From: Colocasia esculenta
Lineage: Eukaryota > Streptophyta > Magnoliopsida > Alismatales > Araceae
DNA: 64,000 bases
Direction of reading: 5' to 3'
Assembly (NCBI GenBank): GCA_014218235.1
Contig: CM024760.1
Coordinates: forward strand, 144,165,245 to 144,229,244
Below, piece after piece: positions 9,796 through 20,936 of the stretch. How positions within the stretch are numbered: the first letter of the stretch is position 1; every line of letters starts with the position of its first letter. Made by a program: the position numbers and the translations under genes. The notes beneath the pieces are model-generated. The model did not search any database. It was not told where the DNA came from and saw only the letters and a list, made by a program, of their open reading frames with translations.

Positions 9796-11799
9796 TTCTC
9801 CCCCTTTTTGATGATGACAAAATTTCAATTTGGGCACAATTGATGTTTCTCTCCCTTTTGACAACATTCAAAAAGACAAATTAAGCACGCAAGGATAAGA
9901 ATGAAGCAAAGAACTACTTGATCCCAGAACGGAATTGTGAAGGATTTGAGTGTTCAAGTAGAATTTTAAGGTTGAGAACTAGTTTATATCCATTGCAAGA
10001 TGTCATAAACACTAGAAGTAAGACACATAAAAATTCTACAATGGTTAAGAGATAATACTCTGGGAATCTTAAGTTGTACCATTTAGAAGACATCGTTCAA
10101 AAACATTGAAAATAAGATAACCCCTTTGAATAAAACCATTGTAGGAAAACATGTTCCTTTGTGGGTGATGTTCAGTTGGTACTTGAAAGTAATGTCTACA
10201 TGAGAGATTAACAATAAACAACACATTGCCTTTGATGTAAAAACATGGAGGCTACACTCTATTTCTTGCGTTGAATTATTTCTTTGTCAAGTTAATGTGG
10301 GAAAAGTGGTAATTAGGATCACTTTTACCTTTGGACGTGAAGGTAGACATTTGGGATGCCCGTACCCCCAGTTACTCAGTGTAAGTGACCATCATACCAT
10401 GATGCAGAGATAATGAAAGGACTTTTTGACACGAAGACAGACATTTTTGATGCCCATGTCCCCGGTTACTCAGTGATGCTCATCATTGCTCTGCCTTTGT
10501 CCCATTTCATATACGTTTTATTTGAACTTTGAGTTTAGAAATAGGTAGCTTTTCTCCTTTTTGTTGTTAATTCTTAAATCATGGTCAAAAGGTTATTTAA
10601 GGTCAAAAGCCAATGTAACACATAAAGTTCAATAACCTTCGTACTTATCAATCCACTTGAGAAAAATGATTATCTACAAGGGAGTTATACAAGTGAGTTA
10701 GGTTAAAATCATTAGATTTGATCAATATTTTCTAGATGACACAACCTAGACTCAAGCACAAAATATTATATCAGAATCATTGTGATTAAGTCAATGTCTT
10801 TGATACTATGTGAGTATGAAAGTTTGCAATGAATAGTAAGTCCCTATCCTTCCCTTGCATCAATAATGGAAACATACTCATAAAGAAAGGATGAGAAAAG
10901 ATGATGATTTATGGATGAAGTGAGTATCTGTCGACAACAAACATGAGCCTGTCGACAGATGCAGACAGTTGTGAAGTTCTGGGTTCAGGCAGGGTATGGG
11001 CTGTCGACAGCTGAGGTGCTGGCTGTCGACAGAGACATACAGACAAAAAATATGAAGTTCGGGGAGATAGAAACTGTGCCTGGCTGTCGACAGCAGAAGA
11101 AGTGGTTGTCGACAGATGCATACAGGGTGCAATTTCTGGGTTATGTGAAGGCTTATCTGTTGACAGGCTGTTGGGGGCTGTCGACAGGAACTTTGACAAA
11201 TCAGATTTAAGGCTGAGATTAGAGAGAAATAGGAACTTCATGCTTGAAAAAAAAGTACATATGAAGAATAGAGATTTTCCCTCATTAATTCACTCACCAA
11301 TCCTTATTTTTGCTCCCCCATAGTGTGTGCATGTGATGACTCATCATTCAAGCAAATCAATCAATGAGATACACAAACATACCAAGCATTTGCACACAAA
11401 AGAACATCCATAAGCATAAAAACACCAACATTCATTCTTTTAAAGAGATACATGTGACAAGATTGATGTGAAAGAATGTCCCTCAAACAACTCACTCAAA
11501 AACGCTTTTTAACTTACTCCATAATGTATGCATAGAATTGAAATAAACATTCAAGCAATTCACACATATTCATGTCATTTGGTGATAGCATCAAAACATA
11601 TTTTTCATTGCTCAGATAGAATTAAAAATCCATTTCAATTCCAGCAGTTCAAATCTGTAGTGAGAAAGAGATTTTACCTGAACAGTCTTCAATCACAGTT
11701 TCAAAAATTTTATCTTTGTTCTTCAATCATTTCTTGCCTTGCACAGCTAATGTCATGAATCCATTTACACTGTATGGCTGCAAGACATTTTAGCTTGTT
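9796..11799 (-). other. Copia-C polypurine tract and 3' non-coding region
   Basis: The minus strand reads AAAAAGGGGGAGAA at the LTR border, the plus-strand primer. The next 2 kb has no coding potential I can support. It holds a near-duplicate of TTTGA(C/T)GCCCGTRCCCC-type sequence near 10340 and 10450 and the CTGTCGACAG array at 10928-11187. This appears to be the 3' untranslated part left after pol was deleted. Confidence 0.7.
10928..11187. repeat. Paired CTGTCGACAG array, Copia-C internal region
   Basis: Four pairs of the 10-bp palindrome (some with one change). Starts are 10928/10949, 11001/11023, 11084/11106 and 11157/11178, so within-pair spacing is 21-22 bp. Pair-to-pair distances are 73, 83 and 73 bp. 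An ACAG box follows most pairs by 5-9 bp, and TTCTGG or GTTC-type words sit between pairs. It lies outside the LTR. Confidence 0.9.
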
Positions 11800-13589
11800 G
11801 ATCAAGCTAGCTTTGGAACCCACACTTGCTTGGGTCTTGTATTGACATCAACTTTAGAATTCAATAATGATTTCAGAATCCAAAGTGATTTTATTTTTGG
11901 AATAGATGTATTTCTTTCATTAATGGAATTCTGATCATGGGGCTTGGAAACATGCACAAGATGATCATTTTTATGCCAACAATCCCTGGAGATATGGGCA
12001 TGTTTATGACATGTATAGCATTGGACAGTTTTAGCATATCTGTGAGAGTGTGGAATTTTCTTTCAGCAGTATTTAGCAAGATGACCAGATCTATTGCATT
12101 TAAAACAAATGGGTTGAGCAATTACCTAGAGCTTACCATAGTTTGAATGCATTTTCTGAAATTTCTGAGATCCTTTAGAGTACCTTTGATCACCCTTGGG
12201 TTGAAAAGAAGGAGGTGGTACCCTTTGGTATCTCTTGGCATGATGTAGAGTTGGGGATTTTCTTGAAACATTCTGGGCTGCTGGAGGAGGTGTGGAGACC
12301 TTGTAGACTCTTATTTCCTTTTTCATTTTCTTTTTCTGGTCTTCAATTGAAACATGATTCTTCCTTTTTGCAGCATTTTTGTTCAATTTTTCATTTTGTT
12401 CTTGAACATTTTTCTAAACATGAATCTGAACAAATTTTTCTTTAGGTGCAATCAAATTCTTGTTCTTAGAGACACTTACAAACGAAGTCTTTGTTTTGTT
12501 TTCAAAATCCTTTTTGTTCAAGGGATTAAACCCTAAACCTTCATTTTGAAAATAGACTTTCATTCCAAGAAGGTTATCCAAGTTCTTAGTTCCTTGAACA
12601 AACTTAGACAAGGCAGTTCTTAAATCCTCAACAGTTTTATTCAATTCAGAAATCCACTTTTCAAAATTTTGATTTTGTTTACTAACCACTTCAAATTCAT
12701 TTGTCAATTTTTCCTTTTCAGCTTTCAATGCAACAATTTCTTTTTCAGAAGTTTGAAGTTGGTTTGTCATGACATTCAGACCATTTCTCATTTTGTTCTT
12801 TTCAATTTCACTTTGAACAATTTGATTTTCCAAGTCAGCAATTTTCTTCTTAGAATTGTTCCATTCATCATTTAATAGTCTGTCATGATACAAGCATTCA
12901 ATCTTCTTTTTCAGATGATTATTCTCCTCAAATAGTTGATTGCAATTTTCTTTTATTTGGTGATCATGAGCCATGTTGGAGATTTGTTAGTTCAATTGAT
13001 CATTATCAAATTTGAGATTCTCATTATGATCAATCAATTTTTCATTTTCATTTTTCAAAATAGAATTTCCAAATTCCACATGATCATGATCTTCTTTCAA
13101 CTTAGAAAACTTGATTTCATAGTTTTTTACTTCATTTTCCAATTTTTCATTCTCCATTTTCAATTTTTCATTTTCTTCATAGAATGCTTGAGCATTATCA
13201 ATTATCATTTCATTCTTCTCCACTTTTTCTTTTAGCTTCTTGTTTTGAGCTTTTACCTTCTTAAATTGATTGGACAAGTGCTCATAGCATTCTATCAATT
13301 CATCATAGGAAATATCATCCTCTGAATTAGAATTAGATATTAATGCATCAAATGGGTCTGAATTGGATTTACCTGACTCTTGAGAGTTTCTTGACTTCTC
13401 TGACATATGTGATCCTTCATATTCGTCTGAACGGGAAGAGCCTCTTGAGTTGCCATGAGCCATGTAGCATTTTTCTTCTATTCCCTTTCTAGACTTGCAT
13501 GTTTTCATAGAGGAGACCTGCATTTTATCAACCTTGTCATCAAACTCAATTATCATAGGTCTATTTATGATGCTTGAGAACTTAGCCAT
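11800..13589 (-). pseudogene. gag: Copia-C gag C-terminal half
   Basis: One minus-strand frame from 13589 to about 11930, interrupted by stops near 12985, 12412, 12124 and within the first knuckle region. The product is a D/S/E-rich segment (D-E-Y-E-G, S-E-D-D-I-S-Y-D-E-L), then a long heptad-rich coiled coil (about 13300-12600) and a K-rich segment. Two CCHC knuckles follow at about 12120-11980: C-F-K-C-x4-H-x4-C and C-Y-T-C-x4-H-x4-C. It ends in W-V-P-K near 11805, the normal gag-to-protease boundary (compare T-W-V-P-K in SIRE-1 at 24740). The UBN2 domain that starts a normal gag is missing, and pol is deleted straight after W-V-P-K. Related to, but clearly diverged from, SIRE-1 gag. Confidence 0.85.
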
Positions 13590-13790
13590 ATTTCTGAATA
13601 TGTTTCAGATGATTAGACCAATCAACAAAGTATTGAGTGAGATCAAAAGGCAATCAATCAGTTCAATCAAATCAAGTCAGATCAGAATCAAATTTAAACC
13701 CGCTCAACAGAACAAAATATTGTTAGGACTCAGAGCGGTTAATCACACAAAGACAAATCTCCCAAAACACAACCAATGAACAGAAAACCC

Positions 13791-13803
13791 GCTCTAATAC
13801 CAA
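13791..13803 (-). promoter_or_regulatory. Copia-C primer-binding site
   Basis: The minus strand reads TTGGTATTAGAGC, one base different from the usual initiator-Met match, directly at the 5' LTR end (13805). Confidence 0.85.
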
Positions 13804-13804
13804 T

Positions 13805-14569
13805 TGTTAGGATCGGATATTCGGTTATGGCAAAGCTAGAAGGGGGGTTGAATAGATTTGCAACGGAAACTTAAACAATTTAAGAATTACTTTGGATTAA
13901 AAGATCTACTCAATTAAAACCCCTCTGATGTAATGTGTGTGAACAAATTAACAATAGTGTGTAGACGAAATCCCTAGGCATGCATCTAGCGCAACACAAT
14001 GCAAGCCACACGTCAAACCACAGTGCACAAGGGATTTTTTAGGTGGTTCATAGAACACACCACGTGACTCCTACGTCCACCCATCACACAGTGAGGACAC
14101 ACTACTCAAGAACTGAGTACAACACACACACGAGCACAACGGCTCAACCACACACACACACGCTAGATCAATTCCACAATAGATCAGATCCTCTAGCCTT
14201 GATCTGACCAACACACCACACACACATTGTCTGATGCAAACACACAACCAGAACAACAATCCACACGTGGATCAAGCACAAGGAACACTTGAACCACTAC
14301 CACACACACAAAGATATGAAAGGTGTAGAAGTAGAAGAGTTCAGAGATGTAGAAGTATATCCTGATGAAGAACTCTTCGTGGTGGTCATCCGGAAGAACT
14401 CCAAGCTTTGTTTGGATGAAGATCAGTTGATGGAGAAGCTTTAACCACGGACGAACCGGCTTCAACTCCGCTTGCAAGATGGATCTTCTTCGCTCTGGTC
14501 GGAGGGATGAAGCAGGGCAGCTAGAAGAAGCTTTCTCTCTTGGATTTTCTTAGGGTTTTGGTTGGTGGC
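13805..14569 (-). repeat. Copia-C 5' LTR, left piece
   Basis: Matches 8414-9180 of the other LTR with scattered differences. It ends with GTGGC (14565-14569), the target duplicated by Gypsy-2, and resumes at 23928. Confidence 0.9.
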
Positions 14570-17556
14570 TGTCACGTCCTAATAAAAGGCTATTTATTGG
14601 GAAATGACAGAAAACAGGCACAAAGTAATAACATTTATGTTTATTCATTATAACGCAGTCTGTGGAAGTCTTATTACATAAAGCTCCTCATTACACACTA
14701 AGTGAGGAGTAAGGATGAGTAGCTACTACTCATAACACTTTACAAGTACGCAACTAAAGCAGTAAATGGTTGGTTGACTCGTCATCGGTGTCCACTCTGC
14801 ACACAGCCCATTTTACACTTCTCCCTCATCTTGATTACCTGAAAAGGGAAGGATGGGTGAGCTAACTAGCCCAGTAGAATTCAAATCCTTAAATCAAAGG
14901 ATCAGGAACACATGATAATTTAGGTAAGAACATGAATGGTATCAAGAACAGGCAGATAACCAAGATAACATGTCAGTGAATGTATAACAGTAGTATGAAA
15001 ACATAGGCATACTCAGAAATTCATATTAAGGCTCAGGTTCGGAGTCATATAAATATTCACACAGGACAGGTAATAGGATGAACGGATATCAAAGAAGCAA
15101 TACCAGATCTCAGAATAGTAGCTTGATACAGTGATAGTAAAACTCAGGTCATGCTCAAGTATATAGCTCACGAATTGGTTCATATATCAGTTCACACAAT
15201 ACAGGAAGTATGATGACCATAATCAGGAAATAGTGATGCAATGCCAAACATCCCGGTATCCTTATCACTCCCGTACGGCCCGTAATGAATTCGGGTGCTC
15301 CTCCCAGGACTGGACCAGCCCTATTTGCACAGGCATATCAGTCAGGTGGGGTCCAAGGACCCAATAAATGTCATCATCATAAATTTATCATATCTCACAA
15401 GGTGTTCAAGCCTTTGAACTCTCAAGTCATCAAGTAATATGAACTTAGTTGCCGAATACAGGAGAATGGACTCAACGGAGTACCATTCGGAGTTGACAGT
15501 TTCAAGGATAATTGTATGATGAGTAAGGTATCCAAAGTGGGTGATCTTTATAGTAGAATGACAGTAAATATCAAAGTAAATATGAGGGTAACTTGGTAGG
15601 CTAATAGGGTGAAGTTTAAGCAATGATTTGCACATGAAAAAGTGCTGAAATTCGAATCAGGGTCATAGCTGTCGACAGGTAAGAAAGGGGCTGTCGACAG
15701 ATGGCTACAGACAGAACTCAGGTTTGCTGGACTGTGTGTATCTGTCGACAGCAACCAGGGGATCTGTCGACAGATCCACACAGTCCAGAATCCTGGAGTT
15801 CTGGAAGACATGCGCCTGTCGACAGCTTTGGGCTGGCTGTCGACAGGTAGCTGCAGAACTTCAGAAATGATTTGTAAATCTGATCTAAACATCCTAATTA
15901 TAGAACCTATAAACCAAGACATGTTTTATAACAAATGGAAGAGTCTAATTGGAGTTCTCATAGTGGTTTATAAACCGAACAAACGAGGTGAAACAAGAAG
16001 TTTGCAATTCAAGCTTGTCTAGTTAGAAACTAGACGTAGTATAGTGTTGGAAATGTGGTCTTGATAGTAATGGTTTATTGGAAGATTCCTACAAGATAGA
16101 TACTAAAACTCAAGGTATTCCATAGATCTAAATCATAGTTTGGAGTACCTAACAAATAAACACAAGTTCTCACACAGTTCTAAAAATATTATAACTTCTA
16201 TAGCATGAACAAGGATCAAAGGTGGAAGAATAAGAAGAAGAAGAGATGATCTGGAAGTAAAACAAGTATCACTTCCTCCCTAACGTAAGAATAGTCATCA
16301 AAATTAGAGGAAACACAATAGAATTACAGATATATCAGCTTGACTACTCAACCCGAGTTATTTATCATGTGTGGAGAACGTGATCAGGGAAAAGGAGATG
16401 AATCCTACACATGGATAGCTAGGAACCTACTACCACATGCTACTGGAGGAATATCCTTTCCAACCAGAGATTATGTGAACTCAAGGAGTAGCTTCTATAG
16501 AAATACAAAACACACATAAAGTGCTAGAGGGGTTCATGACACTAGAACAGAAACTGGAACATCCAAACAGTAGGTTCTAAAGTTTATTCAAGGACATGAG
16601 TTAGAAGAGGAGAGATGAGGATCGAATCCTACCTTACGAGACAGTGTAAGTTCCTTTAACTTGAAGATCCACAAAACAAGAGAAAGGACTGCAAACTTGC
16701 ACGCAGGATAGCCTCAATCAACAGTTCTTCCCAGTGCAAAGGAGACACCAAGAATCAGCCGTTGAAGCTTCTCCAAGTAGAGATGGCAGCTCAGCTCAAA
16801 AGCACGGAAGTGAAGTGGTCTCAGTAGCAACACACCCACCTACAGGAGTGGGAAAGGTGGGTTTGAAGGCTGTGAAGTGGTTCTTATAGACCCAGCGGAT
16901 TTCCCATGCATCGGCACATCAGCCCCTTGAGGTGTCGTGGTGAAAACCCAATTGGTTTTACCACAACACGTATCCCATGCAACACTCCACAGGTTTACAC
17001 GTTAGTAACAAACGTGTTTACTGCACAAGTAATTGTGCTGGCCTCTCTGGTGCCCCACACGTAAGCATAGTAAGATTCCCACAAAAATCCATTACGTAAA
17101 TCACCCGTAAATCAGGTGACCAATTGCTCCTTAGATAAACCTATCCAAACAATACCTGATTGCCATGAAATTTTGACCATAGACTAATATGATAATTTTA
17201 CTAATTGTGGTGATTTTTAATTAATTTTTGGAATTTAGTTTACAGTAGGTGAAAAATCACCCGGAAAATGGTCGCGTCGACTTAATCTCAAAATCCGTAC
17301 GTCGAAAAATTCAGATAATTGCATATTTAATTTCTCCACATTTTTCTGGAAATTATGATGTTCTCGGATTTTTATTTCGATGTCGTTTTCCGGTATCACC
17401 CTGTGGAGGCACGCACTTCGAGGTACGATACTGGAATAACGTTCATTACCACTATTTAAGTCTATCATCTAATTATCATAATTTATTAATAACCCTAAGG
17501 TATTTTAACCAAATTACTTCTATTTTCTTAATATTTTAAATTTCTGGGGCGTTACA
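14570..17556 (-). repeat. Gypsy-2 3' LTR (2987 bp)
   Basis: Starts TGTCACGTCC, ends GGGGCGTTACA. The only differences from the other copy that I found by eye are one T/C near 14654, one A-run length change near 16185 and one G/A near 16970. Holds palindrome pairs at 15669/15691, 15742/15764 and 15816/15837. A minus-strand CTATAAG lies at about 16883-16889. Confidence 0.95.
15669..15846. repeat. Paired CTGTCGACAG array, Gypsy-2 LTR
   Basis: Three pairs of the perfect palindrome: 15669/15691, 15742/15764 and 15816/15837 (spacing 22, 22, 21). Pairs repeat every 73-74 bp, with ACAG boxes and TTCTGGAAG between them. The identical array in the other LTR spans 22036-22213. Confidence 0.95.
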
Positions 17557-18152
17557 ACTCTCCCCCACTAAAAGAAATTTGGTCCTCCAAATTTTAATAA
17601 AACGAGAGTATGTTTACTCACCTGGAAATAATTCTGGGCACTGGTTCTTGATGGTATTTTCTAATCCCAGGTTGCTTCTTCTTGTCCTCGTTTATTCCAT
17701 TGAATCTTTAACAATGGAACTTCCTTGCTCCATAGTGCTTTATTTTTCGATCCAGAATTTGCACGTCTTTCTACATATACCAAATTTTCTTGTATCTCCA
17801 AATCTTGATATTCAATGTTGTGATCGATGGGCTTCTCCTAAGATCCGCTTCTTAATCTCGGAATTATCCGGTACACATAATTTGTTCCGAAACTGAAGAT
17901 TTCCATGAATGTCTTCATTAAATTCAAGTCTAAAAGCCAACTTTTCTCTAATTTCTCTCAACACAAGATCATTGTCCTATTGCTCTCCAATTTGTTTCAA
18001 CATATCTGACTGAATTGTTAAGTTATCAACTACAATTCTTTCTTCTTGTAATTCAATCTTTAAACGTAATGCGGAAAATTCCTCCAATAATTTCCATTCC
18101 CTTACTTACAATTGGATTACCTTGACTATAGGATTTCTGCTAAGTGCATCCG
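17557..18152 (-). pseudogene. pol: Gypsy-2 pol remnants: RNase H tail, integrase zinc region, pol C-terminus
   Basis: On the minus strand, A-D-A-L-S-R-N-P (the RNase H end) is readable just left of 18152. Then comes degraded sequence with N-L-Q-F-R-N-K-L-C-V-P, the lead-in to the integrase HHCC zinc region, near 17900. The sequence then jumps to the tail of a gypsy pol, with L-V-Y-V-E-R-R, K-E-V-P-L-L-K-I-Q-W and E-E-A-T-W-D at about 17780-17640. The integrase catalytic core is missing between these. The polypurine tract (AGTGGGGGAGAGT, minus strand) ends at 17557. Confidence 0.8.
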
Positions 18153-19412
18153 CTATATATATATATATTTTTTTCCTGGATGGTATTCAATTTTGAAATT
18201 ATAATCCCACTTGTCTAGGCATATCAAATCACCGGGTAAATTTTGTCCTTTAACTGAAATCCGACTAGCAAGGTAATATTTCTTAAGTTTCTTATCCCTA
18301 CTCAAAGGAATTGTTACCTCAAGTTGTGTAGACAATAGTTCTGATTTTACTTCTAAAGATTTAGCAAACTCATAACTAATAAAAGAATGCGTAGCTCCTG
18401 AATCAAACAACACATACGCAGGCTTTGAGTTTACTAGCAATGCACCTTTTATCAGTCTGCCTTCCTGCGGAGATTCAGGTTCCACATCCTGAATGGCATT
18501 TAGTCTTCCTTGCTTTCCTCGGGAATTCTGATTCTTTGGTGCATTCTTGGGCATCGGACAATCCGAAATTCGATGTTGAGTACTACCGCAACGGAGACAA
18601 GCACCCAACCTACGCCAACAGTCCTCAGCCTTATGCCCACTAAGATGGCAATGCTGGCATACCCCCTTCTTTCCATTAGAAGTTTTTCCTGCCTTCTTAT
18701 TTATTTGCTGAACTTTCGGGGTATTTCCCAACTCAAACTTTCTCTTATGATCAGAAGATCCTTCTCCAGATTTCCCTCTAATCTTTTCCACAGTGTCATT
18801 TGCAGCCTCTAATGCTAAGGCTCTCTTAACCATTTCTGAGTAGGTAGTGATCAGGTGAGGGGTTAACTGCATAATAAATTGGGGACGTAGCCCATTCATA
18901 AACCTCTTGGCTTTTAATTTCTCCGTAGCTATAAGATGCGGAGCATACTTTGACAATCGAGCAAATTGTGCCTCATATTCCGATACCGACATCCTTAATT
19001 GTTTCAAATTGGCAAACTCATTCGCCTTCCTTTCTTGAATTACTTCAGAAAAGTACTGGTCATTAAATAATTCTACGAATTCCTCCCAACTAACTTGTGT
19101 TGAATCTGCCAAGGTTGCCTCTACAGTTTCCCACCACGCTCGGGCATCCCGATCTAACTGAAATGTTGTCAAACAAACTTTTTCTTCTTCTGTACATTTC
19201 ATTATCTTAAAAATTCGCTCAATATCCTTCAACCAGTTCTCAGCTTCATCCGGATCCGTACTTCCTGCAAATCTCGGAGGGTCCAGGCTTCGAAAATCCT
19301 TAAATAAACTTGTTCCAGTATGACTATTGTTCTTGGCTACTGTTTTCATTACTCGAGTCAAGTCATGCATTGAATTTTCCATCTTCTTCCAGTTAATGTC
19401 ACTTCCATCCAT
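18153..19412 (-). CDS. gag: Gypsy-2 gag-protease polyprotein (intact frame)
   Basis: About 419 codons. I chose the Met at 19412 (M-D-G-S-D) because gag similarity begins there; the frame is open 20 codons further upstream. Order: gag domain (F-R-S-L-D-P-P-R-F, N-W-L-K-D-I-E-R-I-F, A-R-A-W-W) in roughly residues 40-190, then knuckles C-Q-H-C-x4-H-x4-C and C-L-R-C-x4-H-x4-C at about residues 260-300. A retropepsin with intact D-S-G-A-T-H-S-F-I-S follows near residue 340. The protease breaks off at L-I-C-L-D, where a deletion joins it to Y-H-P-G-K from the RNase H end. A TA-repeat at 18154-18172 then ends the frame. It could make particles but not copy itself. Confidence 0.88.
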   Translation of the reverse strand: MDGSDINWKKMENSMHDLTRVMKTVAKNNSHTGTSLFKDFRSLDPPRFAGSTDPDEAENWLKDIERIFKIMKCTEEEKVCLTTFQLDRDARAWWETVEATLADSTQVSWEEFVELFNDQYFSEVIQERKANEFANLKQLRMSVSEYEAQFARLSKYAPHLIATEKLKAKRFMNGLRPQFIMQLTPHLITTYSEMVKRALALEAANDTVEKIRGKSGEGSSDHKRKFELGNTPKVQQINKKAGKTSNGKKGVCQHCHLSGHKAEDCWRRLGACLRCGSTQHRISDCPMPKNAPKNQNSRGKQGRLNAIQDVEPESPQEGRLIKGALLVNSKPAYVLFDSGATHSFISYEFAKSLEVKSELLSTQLEVTIPLSRDKKLKKYYLASRISVKGQNLPGDLICLDKWDYNFKIEYHPGKKYIYI

Positions 19413-20936
19413 AGATAACTTGGAAGAGTATCTGAGATATTCAATAAGGCATACATCAATTTCTATAATCAAACCATGTAAATTTCATCATGCACAGGCT
19501 TTAGATTCACAACACCCTAGTTCCATTAACCAGTCAGAAGATATATAACATTTTACATCACTACTTGTCCATAAGCTTCGTGAGATTTAAAACAATCTTG
19601 AAATTTTGATTCATCAATTATGTGAGTGTTAAACACATTTAAATTATTAAAGAGTCTTACTTGGTTTAGTAAGGAATGGATGTAGACAATGATTAAATAA
19701 TCTATCTCAGTGGTATAATAATTTAAAATCCAAGAAAATTGGAAAGTTAACGGAAGAATAAATCACGAGGATAGTCATGAAATTTATATGATCGATTGAA
19801 TCATTCATTTACTAATTCTTGTTTAGAGTTGGATATAATAACATATAAAAGTCATTGTGACGTAAATTAAGGGATGAACAGGTTTGACTTTTCCTTCAGT
19901 AGGAGAGGGCTCCCTTGGAGAAGTCATATGTGTGTTTATCATTTTTCACCGGACCTTGAATTTTTATCATTCTACTAGGTTTACTTGAATTATGAAATTT
20001 TTAGGTAGGCCAAATTGTGAGAAATTAGAAAGACGCTATTTTGATAGAATCGCAAAAATTACGTTTTTCTTCTTCGGTGGGAGAGTTGACTTTTTATTGG
20101 TAAGAGATATGATTTTTCTGATATTTTTATTGGATTCAAATGGGGGGTACTTCCTTATTTACATGTAATATCTTAAGTAAATGAAACATCAAATTATAAC
20201 ATTTACTTAAATGATATGGAATGTAAATAAGGTATGAGTTTCAGTTCTACAGAGTGCCTGATGACTCTTCTGACTGACTGAAGAAGGACCAGTTCATCAC
20301 AGACTGGTGTCTGTCGACAGCTTGGAAGTGGCTGTCGACAGATAGCAACAGACAGAGCAAGGTTTTTCTGGTTCTGAGGGTATCTGTCGACAGACCAGAG
20401 TCGGCTGTCGACAGGTGAAGGACATCTGTCGACAGATCAAGGCTATCTGTCGACAGTTACTGACAGTTTTGTATTTCTGGGTTCTGGAAGCATGTTACCT
20501 GTCGACAGGTAAATGCTGGCTGTCGACAGGTGTGATCTAAACTTCCAGGAATCTTGAAAAACTACCATAGGAAATTCTACCAAGTGTTCCTATGAATCTT
20601 TACATGATTGACAACATTTTCTTACTTCTAATAGGATGAGTTTCATAGTATGCTTGAGTCATAATATAAACTTTAACTAAAGCATGGTTACAAGAAATAG
20701 AACAACACATCTATGGTTGTTTCAAGTGTGTATACATGGTAAACACTTTAATTATGAAGTTCTTGTGTAGGAATAAGAAGCAAGAATAAAAGAAAGAAGG
20801 AATCCTCTAAATTTTCATTTCATACTCAATACAATCTATATCCAACTATACTTATCTAGCTTAACCTCAGGCTTTCTACCCATCCTCACAGGTTATCCCT
20901 AGGTTTATCGACCTAAGGCTCTGATACCAAATTATC
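19413..20936 (-). other. Gypsy-2 leader with primer-binding site
   Basis: 1.5 kb of non-coding sequence between gag and the 5' LTR. The primer-binding site is at 20917-20931 (minus strand TTTGGTATCAGAGCC). It also contains the palindrome array at 20311-20529. A pair of similar TTTTTCTTCGGTGGGAGAG / TTTTCCTTCAGTAGGAGAG words near 19890 and 20070 suggests an old local duplication. No gene seen. Confidence 0.8.
20311..20529. repeat. CTGTCGACAG array in the Gypsy-2 leader
   Basis: Palindromes start at 20311/20332, then four in a row at 20384, 20405, 20426 and 20447, each exactly 21 bp apart, then 20499/20520. Pair-to-pair steps are 73 bp (20311 to 20384, and 20426 to 20499). It is the most regular array in the window. 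Confidence 0.95.

Noticed and set aside
10928..11187. Regularly spaced palindromes resembling a CRISPR array
   Set aside because: Repeats are only 10 bp with about 11-bp spacers, occur inside plant retrotransposons, and no Cas genes are present.
10909..11241. Small frames across the palindrome arrays (also 63170-63483 and 15548-15922)
   Set aside because: They translate the CTGTCGACAG words in different frames (L-S-T-G, C-R-Q, V-D-R); no real protein is indicated.
17235..17539. Overlapping frames of 77 and 96 codons, repeated at 23601-23905
   Set aside because: Part of the two near-identical Gypsy-2 LTRs; no coding motif.
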